From: Scytalidium lignicola
Taxonomy: Eukaryota > Ascomycota > Leotiomycetes
DNA length: 64,000 nt
Assembly (NCBI GenBank): GCA_002812745.2
Contig: NCSJ02000162.1
Span: 29,421 to 93,420, forward strand
Direction of reading: 5' to 3'
Each line of letters begins with the position of its first letter. Within the stretch, counting starts at the first letter, position 1. The notes under the pieces were generated by a model. The model ran no database searches and had not been told where the DNA came from. It saw only the letters and a list, made by a program, of their open reading frames with translations. Shown here in pieces: positions 33,879 to 45,355 of this stretch. The position numbers and the translations under genes are program-made.

Positions 33879-35565
33879 ATGGCGGCGGCGTTGGCCTCGA
33901 AACAGCAGTCGCAGAAAATATTTGAGAAGCTGAAAAGCAAACAGGCAAACAAGGTGGGTGGTCTAGACACCCCTTTTCGACATCGACCTAGCTAACGGTC
34001 TTGTCAATGATAGGTATGCTTTGACTGTGGACAAAACAATCCTACTTGGACGTCAGTCCCGTTCGGGATTTACTTATGTCTTGACTGCTCTTCGAATCAC
34101 CGCAACTTGGGAGTTCACATATCCTTCGTGCGATCTACCAACCTTGACCGTTGGTGACTTCTAGTCCCACCACAATGATATAAATACTGATGACTACATA
34201 CAGAATGGCAATGGGATCAATTACGAGTCATGAAGGTGGGAGGAAATGAGTCGGCAACAAAGTTCTTCCAATCCAACGGAGGAACCGCTGCTCTGAACAG
34301 CAAGGACCCAAAAACCAAATACACCTGCAATGCTGCTGTCAAGTACAAAGAAGAACTTAAGAGACGGGCTGCGAAGGATGCTGTGGAGTATGAAAGACTA
34401 TGATTTGTGCAGATGGGTTAATGCTAATATGGCTATAGGTATCCCAACGAGGTAGTGGTCACGGATGCCGCATCCACCTCAGCAGACGGTAGTTCCACGC
34501 CCGCTGGAGAGCCTGATGATGATTTCTTCTCGTCTTGGGATAAGCCTGCTATCAAACGTCCAACACCCCCAATCTCTCGATCTGGCACACCATCCGGCCG
34601 AACACCATCCCCTTTTCTCAATGCGAATGCAAACGGCAACGGTATCGCCAGAGCGCCATCTCCACTTTCGAACTCGGAATCTTCAGCCGCAAGCGCACCT
34701 GCAACAACTCGTACGACTTCATCTGCTGTTCTGCGTAAGAGCACAGCAATAGGATCGGCTCCCCGAAAAGCGAATGTATTAGGTGCTAAGAAAGTGACAA
34801 AACTCGGCGCAAAGAAAGTTGGCGATGCCATTGATTTCGACGCTGCGGAGCGAAAAGCCAAGGAGGAGGCCGAAAGAATCGAGAAGTTGGGATACAACCC
34901 GGAGGAGGAGGAGGATGTAGTAAAGAAGACCTCTACTGTAAAATCTACTACTGCATCTTCTCAGGTTGCATCTCCAACACCAGTGAGCCCCGGCAGAGCG
35001 GGATATGGATCAGCGCATACACGAGAGCATTCAGCCAGCGATCTCGAGCGGCTAGGCATGGGAATGGGTAGATTAGGCTTTGGCCAGGTTGGCGGTTCTA
35101 AACCCGCAGCTACTCAGAAGAAGATGGGCGGTTTCGGATCTGTTGGACCCATCAAAGCAGCAGCAGAAGGTGAGCGAGACCTCTTAGGCATTTTCATCTT
35201 GTCTTAGCTAACAAAATCTTCTAGATGATGACGAAAAATATGCCCGCCAAAAGTTTGGAGCCCAAAAGAGTATATCCTCCGACGAGTTCTTTGGCAAGGG
35301 TGCCTTCGATCCATCAGCTCAGAACGAGGCCAAGTCGCGGCTGCAAGGCTTCGAAGGCGCCACTGCCATTTCCTCAAATGCCTACTTTGGACGGCCCGAG
35401 GACGAAGCGGATACCGAAGACTATGGCGACCTTGAGACTGCAGCGAAGGACTTCATCCGCAAGTTTGGGGTCACGGCCGGTGATGATTTGGATAATCTGA
35501 CACAGGTGCTTGGTGAGGGTGCAACACGACTTCAGGGAGCTATTCGGAATTACCTTAATGGCTAA
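33879..35565 (+). CDS. GLO3: ARF GTPase-activating protein, Glo3 type
   Basis: Five exons (33879-33953, 34014-34149, 34204-34387, 34439-35169, 35225-35565) encode 488 residues; yeast Glo3 is of similar size. It stimulates GTP hydrolysis by Arf1 on COPI vesicles for Golgi-to-ER transport. The ArfGAP zinc finger is C27-x2-C30-x16-C47-x2-C50 with the catalytic arginine finger R55 in SSNHRNLG, followed by [15 protein letters not shown]. The middle (about 150-370) is Ser/Thr/Pro-rich with basic patches. Near the C-terminus come KYARQKFG and [13 protein letters not shown], the Glo3-specific motif that separates it from Gcs1/Age types. The last residues form an amphipathic segment ([16 protein letters not shown]). 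An N lies at 35585, just past the stop, beside a G run. Confidence 0.95.
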
Positions 35566-36545
35566 TTAGAGGAAGCGGAGTGAGNGGGGATAGGCGTTTT
35601 GGGTACGCGATTAATTGTCTCCAAAACGATGTGGGAGCGCGGAGTATGCGGGGAGGTAACGGGAGGGCGAGAGCTGTGAATACGGATGGCTAAGTTGTGA
35701 TTCCACTGTTTTTATGAGTTTAGAAGAGATGGCGTACAGTCGAGCACCGGCAATTAATTTGATGAAAATAGGGTTTACTTCAGTATACAGTGAAGTAGAT
35801 TTCCATCTACATACAGTATTATATACAGTTATATACAGAACATCTACAAGTGAACTGTATTCTGTTCACGTGCATCGTGCTTCACACTTTTCAGGATGAC
35901 AACAGCCACAAGCCATCATCATCAGCCATCATCGCCATGCCCGAAACAGTAAGACTCTCGTTCGCCAAATTTGGCGCAACCTCGCTTAATCGTCCACCCT
36001 GCCACCCCAGCGAATGGCGTGCAGTGATCGACCGGCTATCTGGCGAGCCGGCTTGCTTGTGGCTGAAGCGAATGAGATCATTATTCCTCCTAGCGCCATC
36101 GCCCAATCTTCTTCCTGTTGCAACGAGCTGAAGAGCGATGATGCAAGTCTCACGTAGCAGCCAGTGCGGATTGGTGCATGGTGGATAGTGGATGATGATA
36201 GTGGGCAATCCAGGAAACACCAGAAACCTCATGGAAAAGCTAAAATAATGCCCTTTCGGAAATTGAGATCGCTAATGCTGGTCTGCGTGTTATGTTGTGC
36301 CAAGGCAGAGATGTGAATCAAAAGAGCTGGATCTGGAATGACCCAGCCAAGCTAAACTATCGCGAACAGATCATGGAGCTTGGGGCCTTGTGCCGGCGCA
36401 TCAAGGCCACATAAGGGCCAACACCAAGCAGTTAACCTTTGTTTTTTCTTCACGCAAAACTAAAACATCACTCTGCTCTGCGCTTCCATCCTCCACCCCA
36501 GATTGATCGCGTTGTGGAACGTCGTTGAGGGCTTGAGAGTTGAAG
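35566..36545. other. Intergenic region GLO3-PNS1
   Basis: This holds the probable 3' end of GLO3 and the promoter of PNS1. At 35781-35870 there is an array of TATACAG-like units with two small hairpins, listed separately. Frames here, such as minus strand 36232-35891, look random. Confidence 0.6.
35781..35870. repeat. ATACAG array with two hairpins
   Basis: ATACAG recurs four times (within 35781-35790, 35811-35816, 35821-35827 and 35831-35838). A hairpin GTAGAT-4-ATCTAC lies at 35795-35810. A second, GTGAAC-8-GTTCAC, lies at 35850-35869. The array begins about 215 bases after the GLO3 stop codon. Confidence 0.65.
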
Positions 36546-38434
36546 ATGGCTGATTACAATCAGCAGCAATACGGCGGTACAGCTGCCTCCTATTACCGTC
36601 CTCCGCAGGGCGGCGCGCAGCAAAATGAAGCAAAGCCATCCTATTACGCCTCGCAAGAACAACAAGGCATGTCGATGCAGAACATGCCGTATCAACCACC
36701 TCAATATGGCGAGCAGCAGCAATATGACAACCAGCAAGCGTACGGTAATGGCCAGCCCCCCAACAAGCAGGATTTCCACCAGACCTTCAGGCCGGAAGGC
36801 TCCAAGTACAAGGATATCTGGGCGGCGCTGCTCTTCGTCCTCGTCTTTGCTGGCTTTGTTGCGGTTTCGGGGTTGAGTCTTTATGGATATAGTGCTACAA
36901 AAGGACAGCAGGGTGGTGGGATATACGGAGACGCGAGTGATGTTGGCCTCAATACCAATACCATTATTCTATTGTGCGTGTTGTTGTTCTATTGTTTATG
37001 TTTATATTTATATTTATATATTTTACCCATCAAAGTGACCAGCGCTGACACAATAACAGTGCCTTTGTTCTCCTCGTCGCATTCGTCCTCTCCCTGCTCT
37101 ACTTCTGGGTTGTCCGCTCCTTTACAAAACAGTAAGTGTCTATCTCGTACTTGTTTTTCTACCCTTAAAGACCACAGAGCTAACACTCCTCTTCCCTACT
37201 AGAATAATCTACATTACTGGCATCCTCCAAATAGTCTTTGGTATTGGAACCGCAATCGTCTACTTCGCACGGCACTACTACAGCGCAGCAATCGTCTTCC
37301 TAATCTTCGCCATTTTCTACATAATCTGCTTTATCTCCTGGATCCCACGCATCCCCTACTCGGTCTTAATGCTCCAGACCGTAATCGACGTCTCGAAACG
37401 ATACGGCCATGTTTTCGTCGTTTCTCTTGTAGGCGGCATCGTAGCTACTGCATTTGGCGCCTGGTTCTCAGTTACCCTGGTGGCCATCTACGCCAAATAC
37501 GAACCTGGAAGCGCAGCATGTAATGCCGGAGGAGGAGGTTGTAGTACAGCCAAGGTGATTGGGCTGGTGGTCTTCGCTACCTTTGCTGCGTACTGGATCT
37601 CGGAGGTCATCAAGAACATCATGCATGTCACTATCTCGGGGGTGTACGGCTCTTGGTACTTCTATTCGCAAAAGCCAACGGGGATTCCGAGGGGTGCTAC
37701 GCGCGGTGCCTTCAAACGCGCCATGACGAGTAGTTTCGGGAGTATCTGCTTTGGAAGCCTTATTGTTGCCATCATCCAGTTCTTGAGACAGGCGGCAAGT
37801 GTCGCGCAACAGGAATCTGCGCAGCAGGGAAACTTCGTTGGAGAGATTTTGTTCTGCCTACTGCAGTGCTTGCTTTCGTTACTGGACTGGGCGGTGCAAT
37901 TTATCAACGAATATGCCTTTTCATATATTGCGCTTTATGGGAAGGCGTATATTGCTGCTTCAAAGGTATGCTCCTCCCTTTCTCTTTCTCTTTCTTCTTT
38001 CTTCCCCCTCAAGCCGTTCATCTTCCTTTGGGCTATATAAACGGGCATGATGCCTAACTCCTTTCTAGTCAACCTGGCACATGATCAAGGACCGCGGTAT
38101 GGATGCTCTAATCAACGAATGCCTCATCAACCCCATCCTTACCATGGGTGCCGTTTTCGTAGCCTATGTCTGTGCCTTCCTCGCCTACCTCTACGTTGAA
38201 TTCACCAAGCCGGCATACAACAGCACCGGATCCTTCACTCCGGTCATCATGGCTTTTGCCTTCTTAATCGGGTTGCAGATTGCGAACGTCTTCTTAGTAC
38301 CTATCAAAAGCGGTATCGCGACATTCTTTGTGGCAATGGCTTTTGATCCGGAGGTCTTGGTTAAGGAGTATCCGAGTCTTTGGCAGGAATTGGTTAGAGT
38401 CTATCCTAAGGTGCAGCAGGCGGTGCATTGTTGA
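36546..38434 (+). CDS. PNS1: Choline transporter-like membrane protein Pns1
   Basis: Four exons (36546-36973, 37060-37131, 37203-37965, 38069-38434) encode 542 residues; yeast Pns1 has 539. It belongs to the CTL/SLC44 family of multi-pass plasma-membrane proteins. The family is linked to choline, but direct transport by fungal members is not firmly shown. Residues 1-90 form a hydrophilic tail very rich in Gln and Tyr. The first membrane helix lies at about 91-113, and roughly nine more follow. Family-typical blocks include ISWIPRIPYSVLMLQ, VIKNIMHVTISGVYGSWYF, GAFKRAMTSSFGSICFGSL, STWHMIKDRGMDALINECL and the C-terminal IKSGIATFFVAMAFDPEVL. The start codon gives the full-length tail; no in-frame ATG precedes it. 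It converges on the SUR7-like gene with 637 bases between. Confidence 0.94.
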
Positions 38435-39071
38435 TGGAGGAGTTGGATTTAAATTTAGCAATGTAGTGATTGGTTGGTTGTTTAATTTAAGGGATTAGGG
38501 AATAAGGGGAACGAGATTGTAGGTAGAAAAAATAAGCCATATTAAATTGGATTAATGCTAATTATCAGACCTAAACTATCCCTATATCACAATCAGATAA
38601 TCTTACCACTTCCTGAATTAACATTAAAAATTACTTAAATTACCCCAAATGCACAAAACGATATTACCATTAGATAATGAAATCAGAGGTAGAGCAAATA
38701 ATGGCTAGGAATCAACGGCTGCAGAATATTTCGAAAGGTCCCCAACATTGGAAAAAACCTCTACCTGAGTTTCAAAACGAGAGCTACAAGAGAAATTAGT
38801 CAAGCTCCCTCTCCCCAAAGGCCCATTCCTGTCTCAATCCTCTCTTCATACTTGCTACCCAGTATCAAATGTTAACGGTATTACATATTCAATTAAAAAA
38901 CCTCCACCAACGCCTTAGTCGCAAAACTAGCAGACGATGAATCCTTCCTCCCATTGTGTCAAGAATAAAAACATGCCAATACGCCATTATCAATTTTCCA
39001 TGGCTTTCATTTCCCTTCTCTAAACGGCCCTCCCTTGGGAAAATACCATATGATGAAACTTTCATGCATCA
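38435..39071. other. Convergent 3' intergenic region
   Basis: AT-rich sequence between the PNS1 stop and the SUR7-like gene stop, presumably both 3' untranslated regions. I see nothing else. Confidence 0.6.
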
Positions 39072-40286
39072 TTAAACATTAGCCCTACCACGGCCCCATC
39101 GCCTCCTCCTCGTCGGGGTCGTCGTCTTTATCCTCTTCTCTGTATATTCCCGTCTACTATTCCTCCTTCCGACGCAAAACTCTACCATCCAGGCCAAGGT
39201 GGCCAGAAACATGACGGCCACACTGACCCAGGTGATAACGAGGTATTTCTTCCCCTTATACGCGTATGCTCCGATGTCGTTACCGTATTTGTTGATTACG
39301 TCAGCGGCTTTGTTTTGGAATATGGTTACGATGACCGATGCGATGAGGAGGGTGAGGAATGAGATCTAGGAAGTGAGACAGTTAGTCCTGGACTCGGACC
39401 TCATATCGTGGCATTGAGAGACTTTTGGAACTTTAAAAGAGGGCGGAGGGGTTGAAAAAGTTATGAGAAATGATATTGAGAGAGTGTGTGAGAGGAGACT
39501 TACCACTGCAAGACTCAAATTTCCAAGACTAACCAATCGCGATCCATTTGAGAAGATAGAAATGGGACTGGTGAGAATCAAAAGACCAGCCGCGGTTATT
39601 CCGATCACGTAAAGCACAAACGTAGCATCGAGCCCTGCATTGGCATCGTTGATATCATTTTGGATACTATCTGGCCAACCGAGGTCGGAGAGATTGATGT
39701 GGAGATTGCCGACTTCGAGTTGTTCATTGAGGATCTTTTCCAGGTTGAAATGATCTGTGGAGAAGAAGGCATGGTTAGCTCCTGTTCAATCGAAAGGGGG
39801 CATATATATGGATTGAATACTCACACATGGCGGTCTGGTTCGTGCACTTTGTGGCATTGTATTTTGCTCCTTTAGCTGTCGCATTAGGGGTATAGGTCCC
39901 TTCGCACACATCCATCAAGTGCAAGCTATACCACTGTTGGATCCCAAGCTCTGCAGATAGTTTATCAGCAAGGTCGTTGACGATTCCATCTAGATCGTTC
40001 TCAATGGTATCTGTGATATTGTGTATGAAGGTTCCAATTATGCCAGAGTCGCCGGAGGAACTTGCACTGTTGTTTACGAGAGTATGGCCAAGTGTAGAAG
40101 TGTTGACCTAGATGGATATAAGTTAGTTGTACTCCGCATAAATGACAGGGCAAAGAGATGATGACTTACTGTCAAGATATGGTAATCTTCCATGAAATCA
40201 GGCTTATGGCCTGCAAAGAGACAGAGCATCGAGAGCACAAAGGCGACGATGGCACAAGCCATTGGTAAAAGAGCGGTGAAACGCAT
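39072..40286 (-). CDS. SUR7/PalI-family four-helix membrane protein
   Basis: Four exons on the minus strand (40286-40170, 40107-39825, 39754-39504, 39365-39072) encode 314 residues. Membrane helices lie at about 4-26, 177-195, 210-236 and 258-281. A long luminal/extracellular loop separates helices 1 and 2. This loop carries several N-glycosylation sequons (NTS, NNS, NIT, NAT, NQT) and the claudin-like motif QQWYSLHLMDVCEG typical of the family. Sur7 relatives sit in eisosome/MCC patches and affect endocytosis, wall organisation and stress tolerance; PalI acts in ambient pH sensing. The short, very basic tail (TRRRRWGRGR) lacks the long cytoplasmic tail of PalI, so I favour a Sur7-like role. 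Each exon junction keeps the frame. It diverges from the GH76 gene across 2.8 kb. Confidence 0.9.
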
Positions 40287-43092
40287 TTTGGTCTTCTTTT
40301 AAAATCAATGTATGAGTCAACCTCAACCTTTTTGTAAGGCTGGTAGTAAAGGAATGTTGATAAACAGTTCGAGTAAGACAAGTACAACAAGCGTGATGTT
40401 GTTGTCGTGCAAACTAAATGAAAGATGGTAGATGAAAAAGAGACGAGTTGGACGTTCAAAGCAAACGGTGAATGAATAGTCGCAAGTGAAACCAAGATTC
40501 ACTAGTTACAAAGAAGTTATTTCTCCCTGACATCATTGCGCCCTCTTGACAACTGTCTGTCTCTGGCTCCAGCTTTTCTTTTAACATCCCTTCCCAGTAA
40601 GGTAGCTTCCCCGGCTTCTACACCAGCAGTCGAAAGCATCTCTCGTCCTCTCGCAAGCAGCCACGATCGATTCCATCCATGTTAAGGGTTGTCAATGTTC
40701 GCATCTTAAACAGGTTTGAAATGTCAGGTCCGCCATCCATTTCATTGGTAATCCATTAGTTCTTGGTCTTTGACGTGCCCCTGGCTGGCTCGATACGTCA
40801 TGCGCGGCTTGGAAGAGTGGCTGAGGCGGAAGGGTTTCGCGAACCGCCAACAACTGCCTCGGCAAGTACGCCACGCCTCTAAAGCCGCACTCACGTCCCT
40901 TCAGGATCAGTCCTCGACACGTGCTTGAGGAGTCTTCTGAACCACAATATCAAGTCCATAAGCAGTGGAATTTCCACCAGGACTAGCTGCTCTTGCATTC
41001 ATGGTGTACAGGAAAGAACGACAGAAAAAGTAAGGATTTAGCTGGCGGATCAACCAATCGACTCGCATAAGGCAGTCGTGGGTACGGGAACGGTATGCTA
41101 TCGAGGAAAGAGACACAACTTAACAGAGTGGGAATACGTTGTGAAATTCTCTTGGCTCTCTTACGAAAGACAACAAGAAAGAAGGCCATTGAAGTTAGCC
41201 AGCAAGAGAGAGGAGTTACGGGTGTTGTTGAATGGATCCATCATAAGATTCGTATTGATGGCAACTAGGACACTATTGCAAGTTTACGGAATGGTATGAA
41301 ATTTGGGCAACCGCGGAAGCTCCGTGTCAAAGCTTCTTGGTTCGATAACAGGGCAGAATCTAGCTGAGCGAAGTCGTGAACGAAAAGTAGTCTTCGGGAA
41401 AGGTCCAATGGTAGTGGAGGACGCTTGGCTGCCTTCGAAAGTAATACGAGAAGCGTAAGGATTCATCGCCAGCTGGTTTGCGACTAAGGCGTTGGTGGAG
41501 GTTTGTAGATTGAACATGTAAAGCTGTCACAGCATTGACATTTGACACTGGGGAGCTTTCTTTTGCTTGAGAACCCTCGCCAGACCTTTTCAACAGCTCT
41601 TCGTCGCCGTCCCTACAGGATCCTTTATAGTTATTTTCATTTGGTTTCTAGACGGGAACGATGTGCTGTACCTCCTAATAGCTCCAATCCGAATTATTAG
41701 TAGGTAGCCACTTCCAGGTTAAGCCGTAGACCGTTGATTTGAGTTCCAAATGAAGATCTAAACCCAATCCATCAAATAACCTCTACTCTCTATATATTGC
41801 AGCTGCCAAGAGAATATTTTCGATTCGACTGCTATTGTCATTTTCCTCGTTCATGCATTCTCGATTTTCCTTCACATATTCTTTCTTTTTCTTCCGACGG
41901 GATTGCTTTAAAGGGTACCATAAATTTCCTAGCTACAGCATTTGCCGCGTATGTTCCACGGATGCCTTAGTGGCAGACGAGTTAATCCGACACGAAGGAC
42001 CTCATCTAGTCAATACTAGCCTTAAAGTGTCCACGCGTCGGAAAACATTACATCGCCCCATTCACCTATAAGACCTTCGAAAAGGAAAAGATTTATCCGC
42101 TCTTCCTCGACACATGAAGCGAATGTGTCGTATACGTCTGCCACATCGACATGATGATCTTGATGATCACGGTGATCAGAGGGGCTTAATATCCTTCACT
42201 CCAGGATATTTCAGATCACCAGTGAGGATTTGCAGCTGGGTGATTTGCTTAACTACCCAGCTGCCATAAGAAATGAAAGAGCAATGCTCGGATCACAACG
42301 TATGATTCAATTGTCAGAATAACGTAGTAGAATGATACTAGTTAGAGAAAGCTGAGGAAAGCAAAATGGACAAGACATGAGGGATGAGGGATATCATCTA
42401 CTCCACACGGTAGTTAAAAACAAATAGAAAATAATACCACATTATCCTACCTTCATTATAAATAACACCTCTGAAATCCAACGTTAGCTTACCATATCTC
42501 TAAAGTGCTTTGCAATGTTTGCTCCACGATTGCCAGCCACGCCAGCGTATGCCTCTTGAAGCCAATGGCAACTCTCAGACATTAGTGCGGCGTTACGCCT
42601 TACGGCCCGTTTCTGCCAACGGTACAGATTCGATAAAACGTTTTTGTTTTGAAAGAAACAACGAAACACCAAACACCGAACAAAGACCCCAAACTAATTA
42701 ACTCCGGGGTAGCGACAAACATCGGGTGATGGTCAGCGAATAATACGGCCGGCGCCAAGGAGTCAGCGTTTGAAGTCGCCTGTACCCGCCTGTCATGGCC
42801 TGTCATTCTGCTAAATCTCAAACTGAACCAGGACCCTGGAATGTGCCAAGTATAGTGACACGAGTGAGGGGCATGGATGACCGCATTTTGAACACCGGCG
42901 ATTTGGATCTTCCAGATCCCTTTGTTTCGCATAACTATGCCGTACTTCGGATGAACTCTCAAGTTGTTTCTCTGCTTCAAATCCTTTCCTTCATATTTTC
43001 TTCTTCTTTCGTTCAGCCCCTAACTGGGACTTTTTTTTTTTATCTTGTGAAACTGTTACAGATAGTAGGAAATATCCCGATTCGGAACAAAA
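40287..43092. other. Long divergent upstream region, SUR7-like / GH76 genes
   Basis: This 2.8 kb lies between two divergent start codons. Frames on the minus strand at about 40907-41593 are short and broken, and I could not join them into a sensible gene. A T run of about ten bases lies 70-odd bases upstream of the GH76 start (about 43031-43040). It is probably promoter and leader sequence for both genes. Confidence 0.55.
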
Positions 43093-44611
43093 ATGAACAG
43101 CATGCTGAAAGGGAGCTTGCTGGCGCTGGTAGCCGCAACCCAGCTGACTTCAGCCATCACTCTTGAGCTCAATGATTCAGGTGAGAATTGACAGCCTTCA
43201 ATAAGCTATATACCTCCTTGTCCATACGTCAATCTATATTAACAGGCTTTCTTCAGATAATATCAAAAATGCGGCCAGCCGGCTAGCCCACAATCTTATG
43301 TCCTACTACACAGGAAACATAACCAACACCCCTTCAACAATTGCAGTTCTTCCTGCTCCAATTTACTGGTGGGAGGCTGGCGCTCTCTGGGGCTCCATGA
43401 TCGACTACTTCCATTACACAGGCGACGACAGCTATAACAATGTCACTATCCAAGCGCTTACCTCTCAGGTCGGTCCTCAGTTTGACTACATGATGCCTAA
43501 TCATGTAAAAGATGAGGGCAATGACGACCAGGCCTTTTGGGGATTTGCAACTATGTCAGCAGCAGAAAAGGGCTTTCCCGAACCAAGCACTTACAACACT
43601 TCCATTCCTTATACCTGGTTACAGCTCACCGAGAACTTGTGGAACACTCAAGTTCGACGCTGGGATACATCCGCCTGTGGCGGTGGGTTAAGATGGCAGA
43701 TTTTCGCGTTCAATAACGGGTATACCTATAAGAATTCCGTTTCCAACGGCGCCTTTTTTCAGCTAAGCGCGAGGCTGGCACGATTCACGGGCAATCAGAC
43801 CTACCTTCACTGGGCTGAGAAGACCTATGATTGGTCAACGAATATTGGGCTCGTCACTTCAGGATACAAGGTCCTTGATGGAGCTGACATGGGCAAGAAT
43901 TGCTCGGATTTCAACGGTATCACCTGGTCCTACAGTCACGGTATTTACCTCTACGGTTCTGCTGTTTTATACAATTACACAAATGGCTCCAGCACATGGT
44001 ATACTCGCACAAACTCCTTCCTCAACGCTGCAGGTGCATTCTTCTCTCCTTACAGCAACTCCACGGATATCATGTTCGAAAACGCTTGCGAGGAAATAGA
44101 GACCTGCGATAATGACCAGCTCTCTTTCAAAGGTTACCTCTCACGCTTCATGTGGGCTACAACACAGATGGCGGCATTTACCAAACCTGCGATCACCTCA
44201 GTTCTTTCTTCATCTGCATTGGCAGCAGTAAAGACCTGCACCTCTGGTGATGATGGTGCGGCATGTGGACAGAGGTGGTACACAGGTGGTTTTGATGGGC
44301 ATCCGGGCATTGGGCAGCAAATGAGTGCCTTAGAGGTCGTCCAGGGCTTACTAGCAGCAGCTTCTGTGCCTCCTTTGCATAACAGTGAGGTTCAAATTGT
44401 TGTTAATCAGCCCACATCGAGGTCTATAATCAGGGAAACGGAGAACCCTACAAACTCCCTCGTGGGCACAGGTTCGAGCTCAGCACGGCCAGAACAGACC
44501 TCAAAAGACGAGAGTAACACTGCGTCAGGACGATATGGTACTCCTTGGTGGATGGAGTCAGTATTAGCGACTACTCTTACCGCAGCATTGATAAACTGTT
44601 TTCTTTCGTAG
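43093..44611 (+). CDS. GH76 GPI-glycan processing enzyme (Dfg5/Dcw1 type)
   Basis: Two exons (43093-43180, 43257-44611) encode 480 residues. Residues 1-21 form a signal peptide (LLALVAATQLTSA). The GH76 domain spans about 30-400, with YWWEAGALWGSMIDY and the catalytic Asp pair D120-D121 in KDEGNDDQAFWG. WDTSACGGGLRWQIF and NGAFFQLSARLARFTGN follow, then NDQLSFKGYLSRFMWATTQM and CGQRWYTGGFDG. About ten N-glycosylation sequons are present. The C-terminus has a Ser/Thr-rich linker and a hydrophobic tail (WWMESVLATTLTAALINC), so the enzyme is itself GPI-anchored. Yeast and Neurospora homologues are needed to attach GPI proteins to wall polysaccharide by cutting the GPI mannan. I cannot decide between the Dfg5 and Dcw1 branches. 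Confidence 0.94.
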
Positions 44612-45281
44612 ATTCCCCTCCTTTCCATTTCTTCTGTCAGCTTCNTTTTTATTTCCTTTTCTTTTCGAAAACTATTTAGCATGCATTAAGCGCTGTGAGC
44701 ATAGGGATGGGCGTTAAGCATGAAATTTCGCATTAGATGTCTATAGACTGTTGTAAATAATCATAACAGATAAACTAACAGACTGTACATAAGACATACA
44801 AATTTAAGTTGCATTGAGTAAGCTACTACGAAGAAAGTGCACAAGCAGTGTGAGTTTTAGAGCGTACTCAACTCAACTCAACCACCATACCATGCAAATC
44901 AACTCAATTAAACTAAGTTTTTGAGTTTTTGAGTTTTTTTGGTTTTTTAACACACTCTGCACAAGCTAGGCGAGTTTAGTTATGCTGTTGAGGGCAATTC
45001 TATGAATAGGTTTTCAATAAAAGATACACAATTACAAACACTGCTAGTGGACTACACATCTAAAGTATATGTAACACTAATCTCGATCCTGTAAGTTCCT
45101 TCATAATGTGTATATATGATTGGTCTGACGTGGAGGATTATTTATANTTTTTTTATANAAAAAAAAGCAAAAAGGCAAAAAAATTGGACACAACGGTTGT
45201 CAGAGAAAACATCTGAGCTTCAAAATCCAAAAGGGAAAAATTAGAAAAGCTTCAAAAAAGAATGGTCCTTTTAATAAACAT
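44612..45281. other. AT-rich spacer between GH76 gene and tRNA-Asn
   Basis: It contains short repeats (CTCAA at about 44867-44882 and GAGTTTTT at about 44920-44940). Ns at 44645, 45147 and 45158 flank T or A runs. No gene seen. Confidence 0.6.
45254..45259 (-). terminator. Pol III T-run terminator of tRNA-Asn
   Basis: Six consecutive T residues on the minus strand, 22 bases past the tRNA 3' end. Confidence 0.7.
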
Positions 45282-45355
45282 CTCCCCGAGGTGGGCTCGA
45301 ACCACCAACCTCCTGATTAACAGTCAGACGCGCTAGCCAATTGCGCCATCGGGGA
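45282..45355 (-). tRNA. tRNA-Asn, anticodon GTT
   Basis: The 74-base gene folds as a full cloverleaf with no intron. The seven-pair acceptor stem is TCCCCGA with TCGGGGA, and the discriminator is G. The D arm carries GGCGCAATTGGCTAGCGC. The anticodon arm has loop CTGTTAA with anticodon GTT, and its stem closes with one T-G wobble. The T arm is GGTGG-TTCGAGC-CCACC. Both internal Pol III boxes are intact and CCA is not encoded, as expected for a eukaryotic nuclear tRNA. Confidence 0.97.

Noticed and set aside
40907..41593. Possible broken gene on the minus strand upstream of the GH76 gene
   Set aside because: Short frames could not be joined by convincing splice sites, and no family was recognised.
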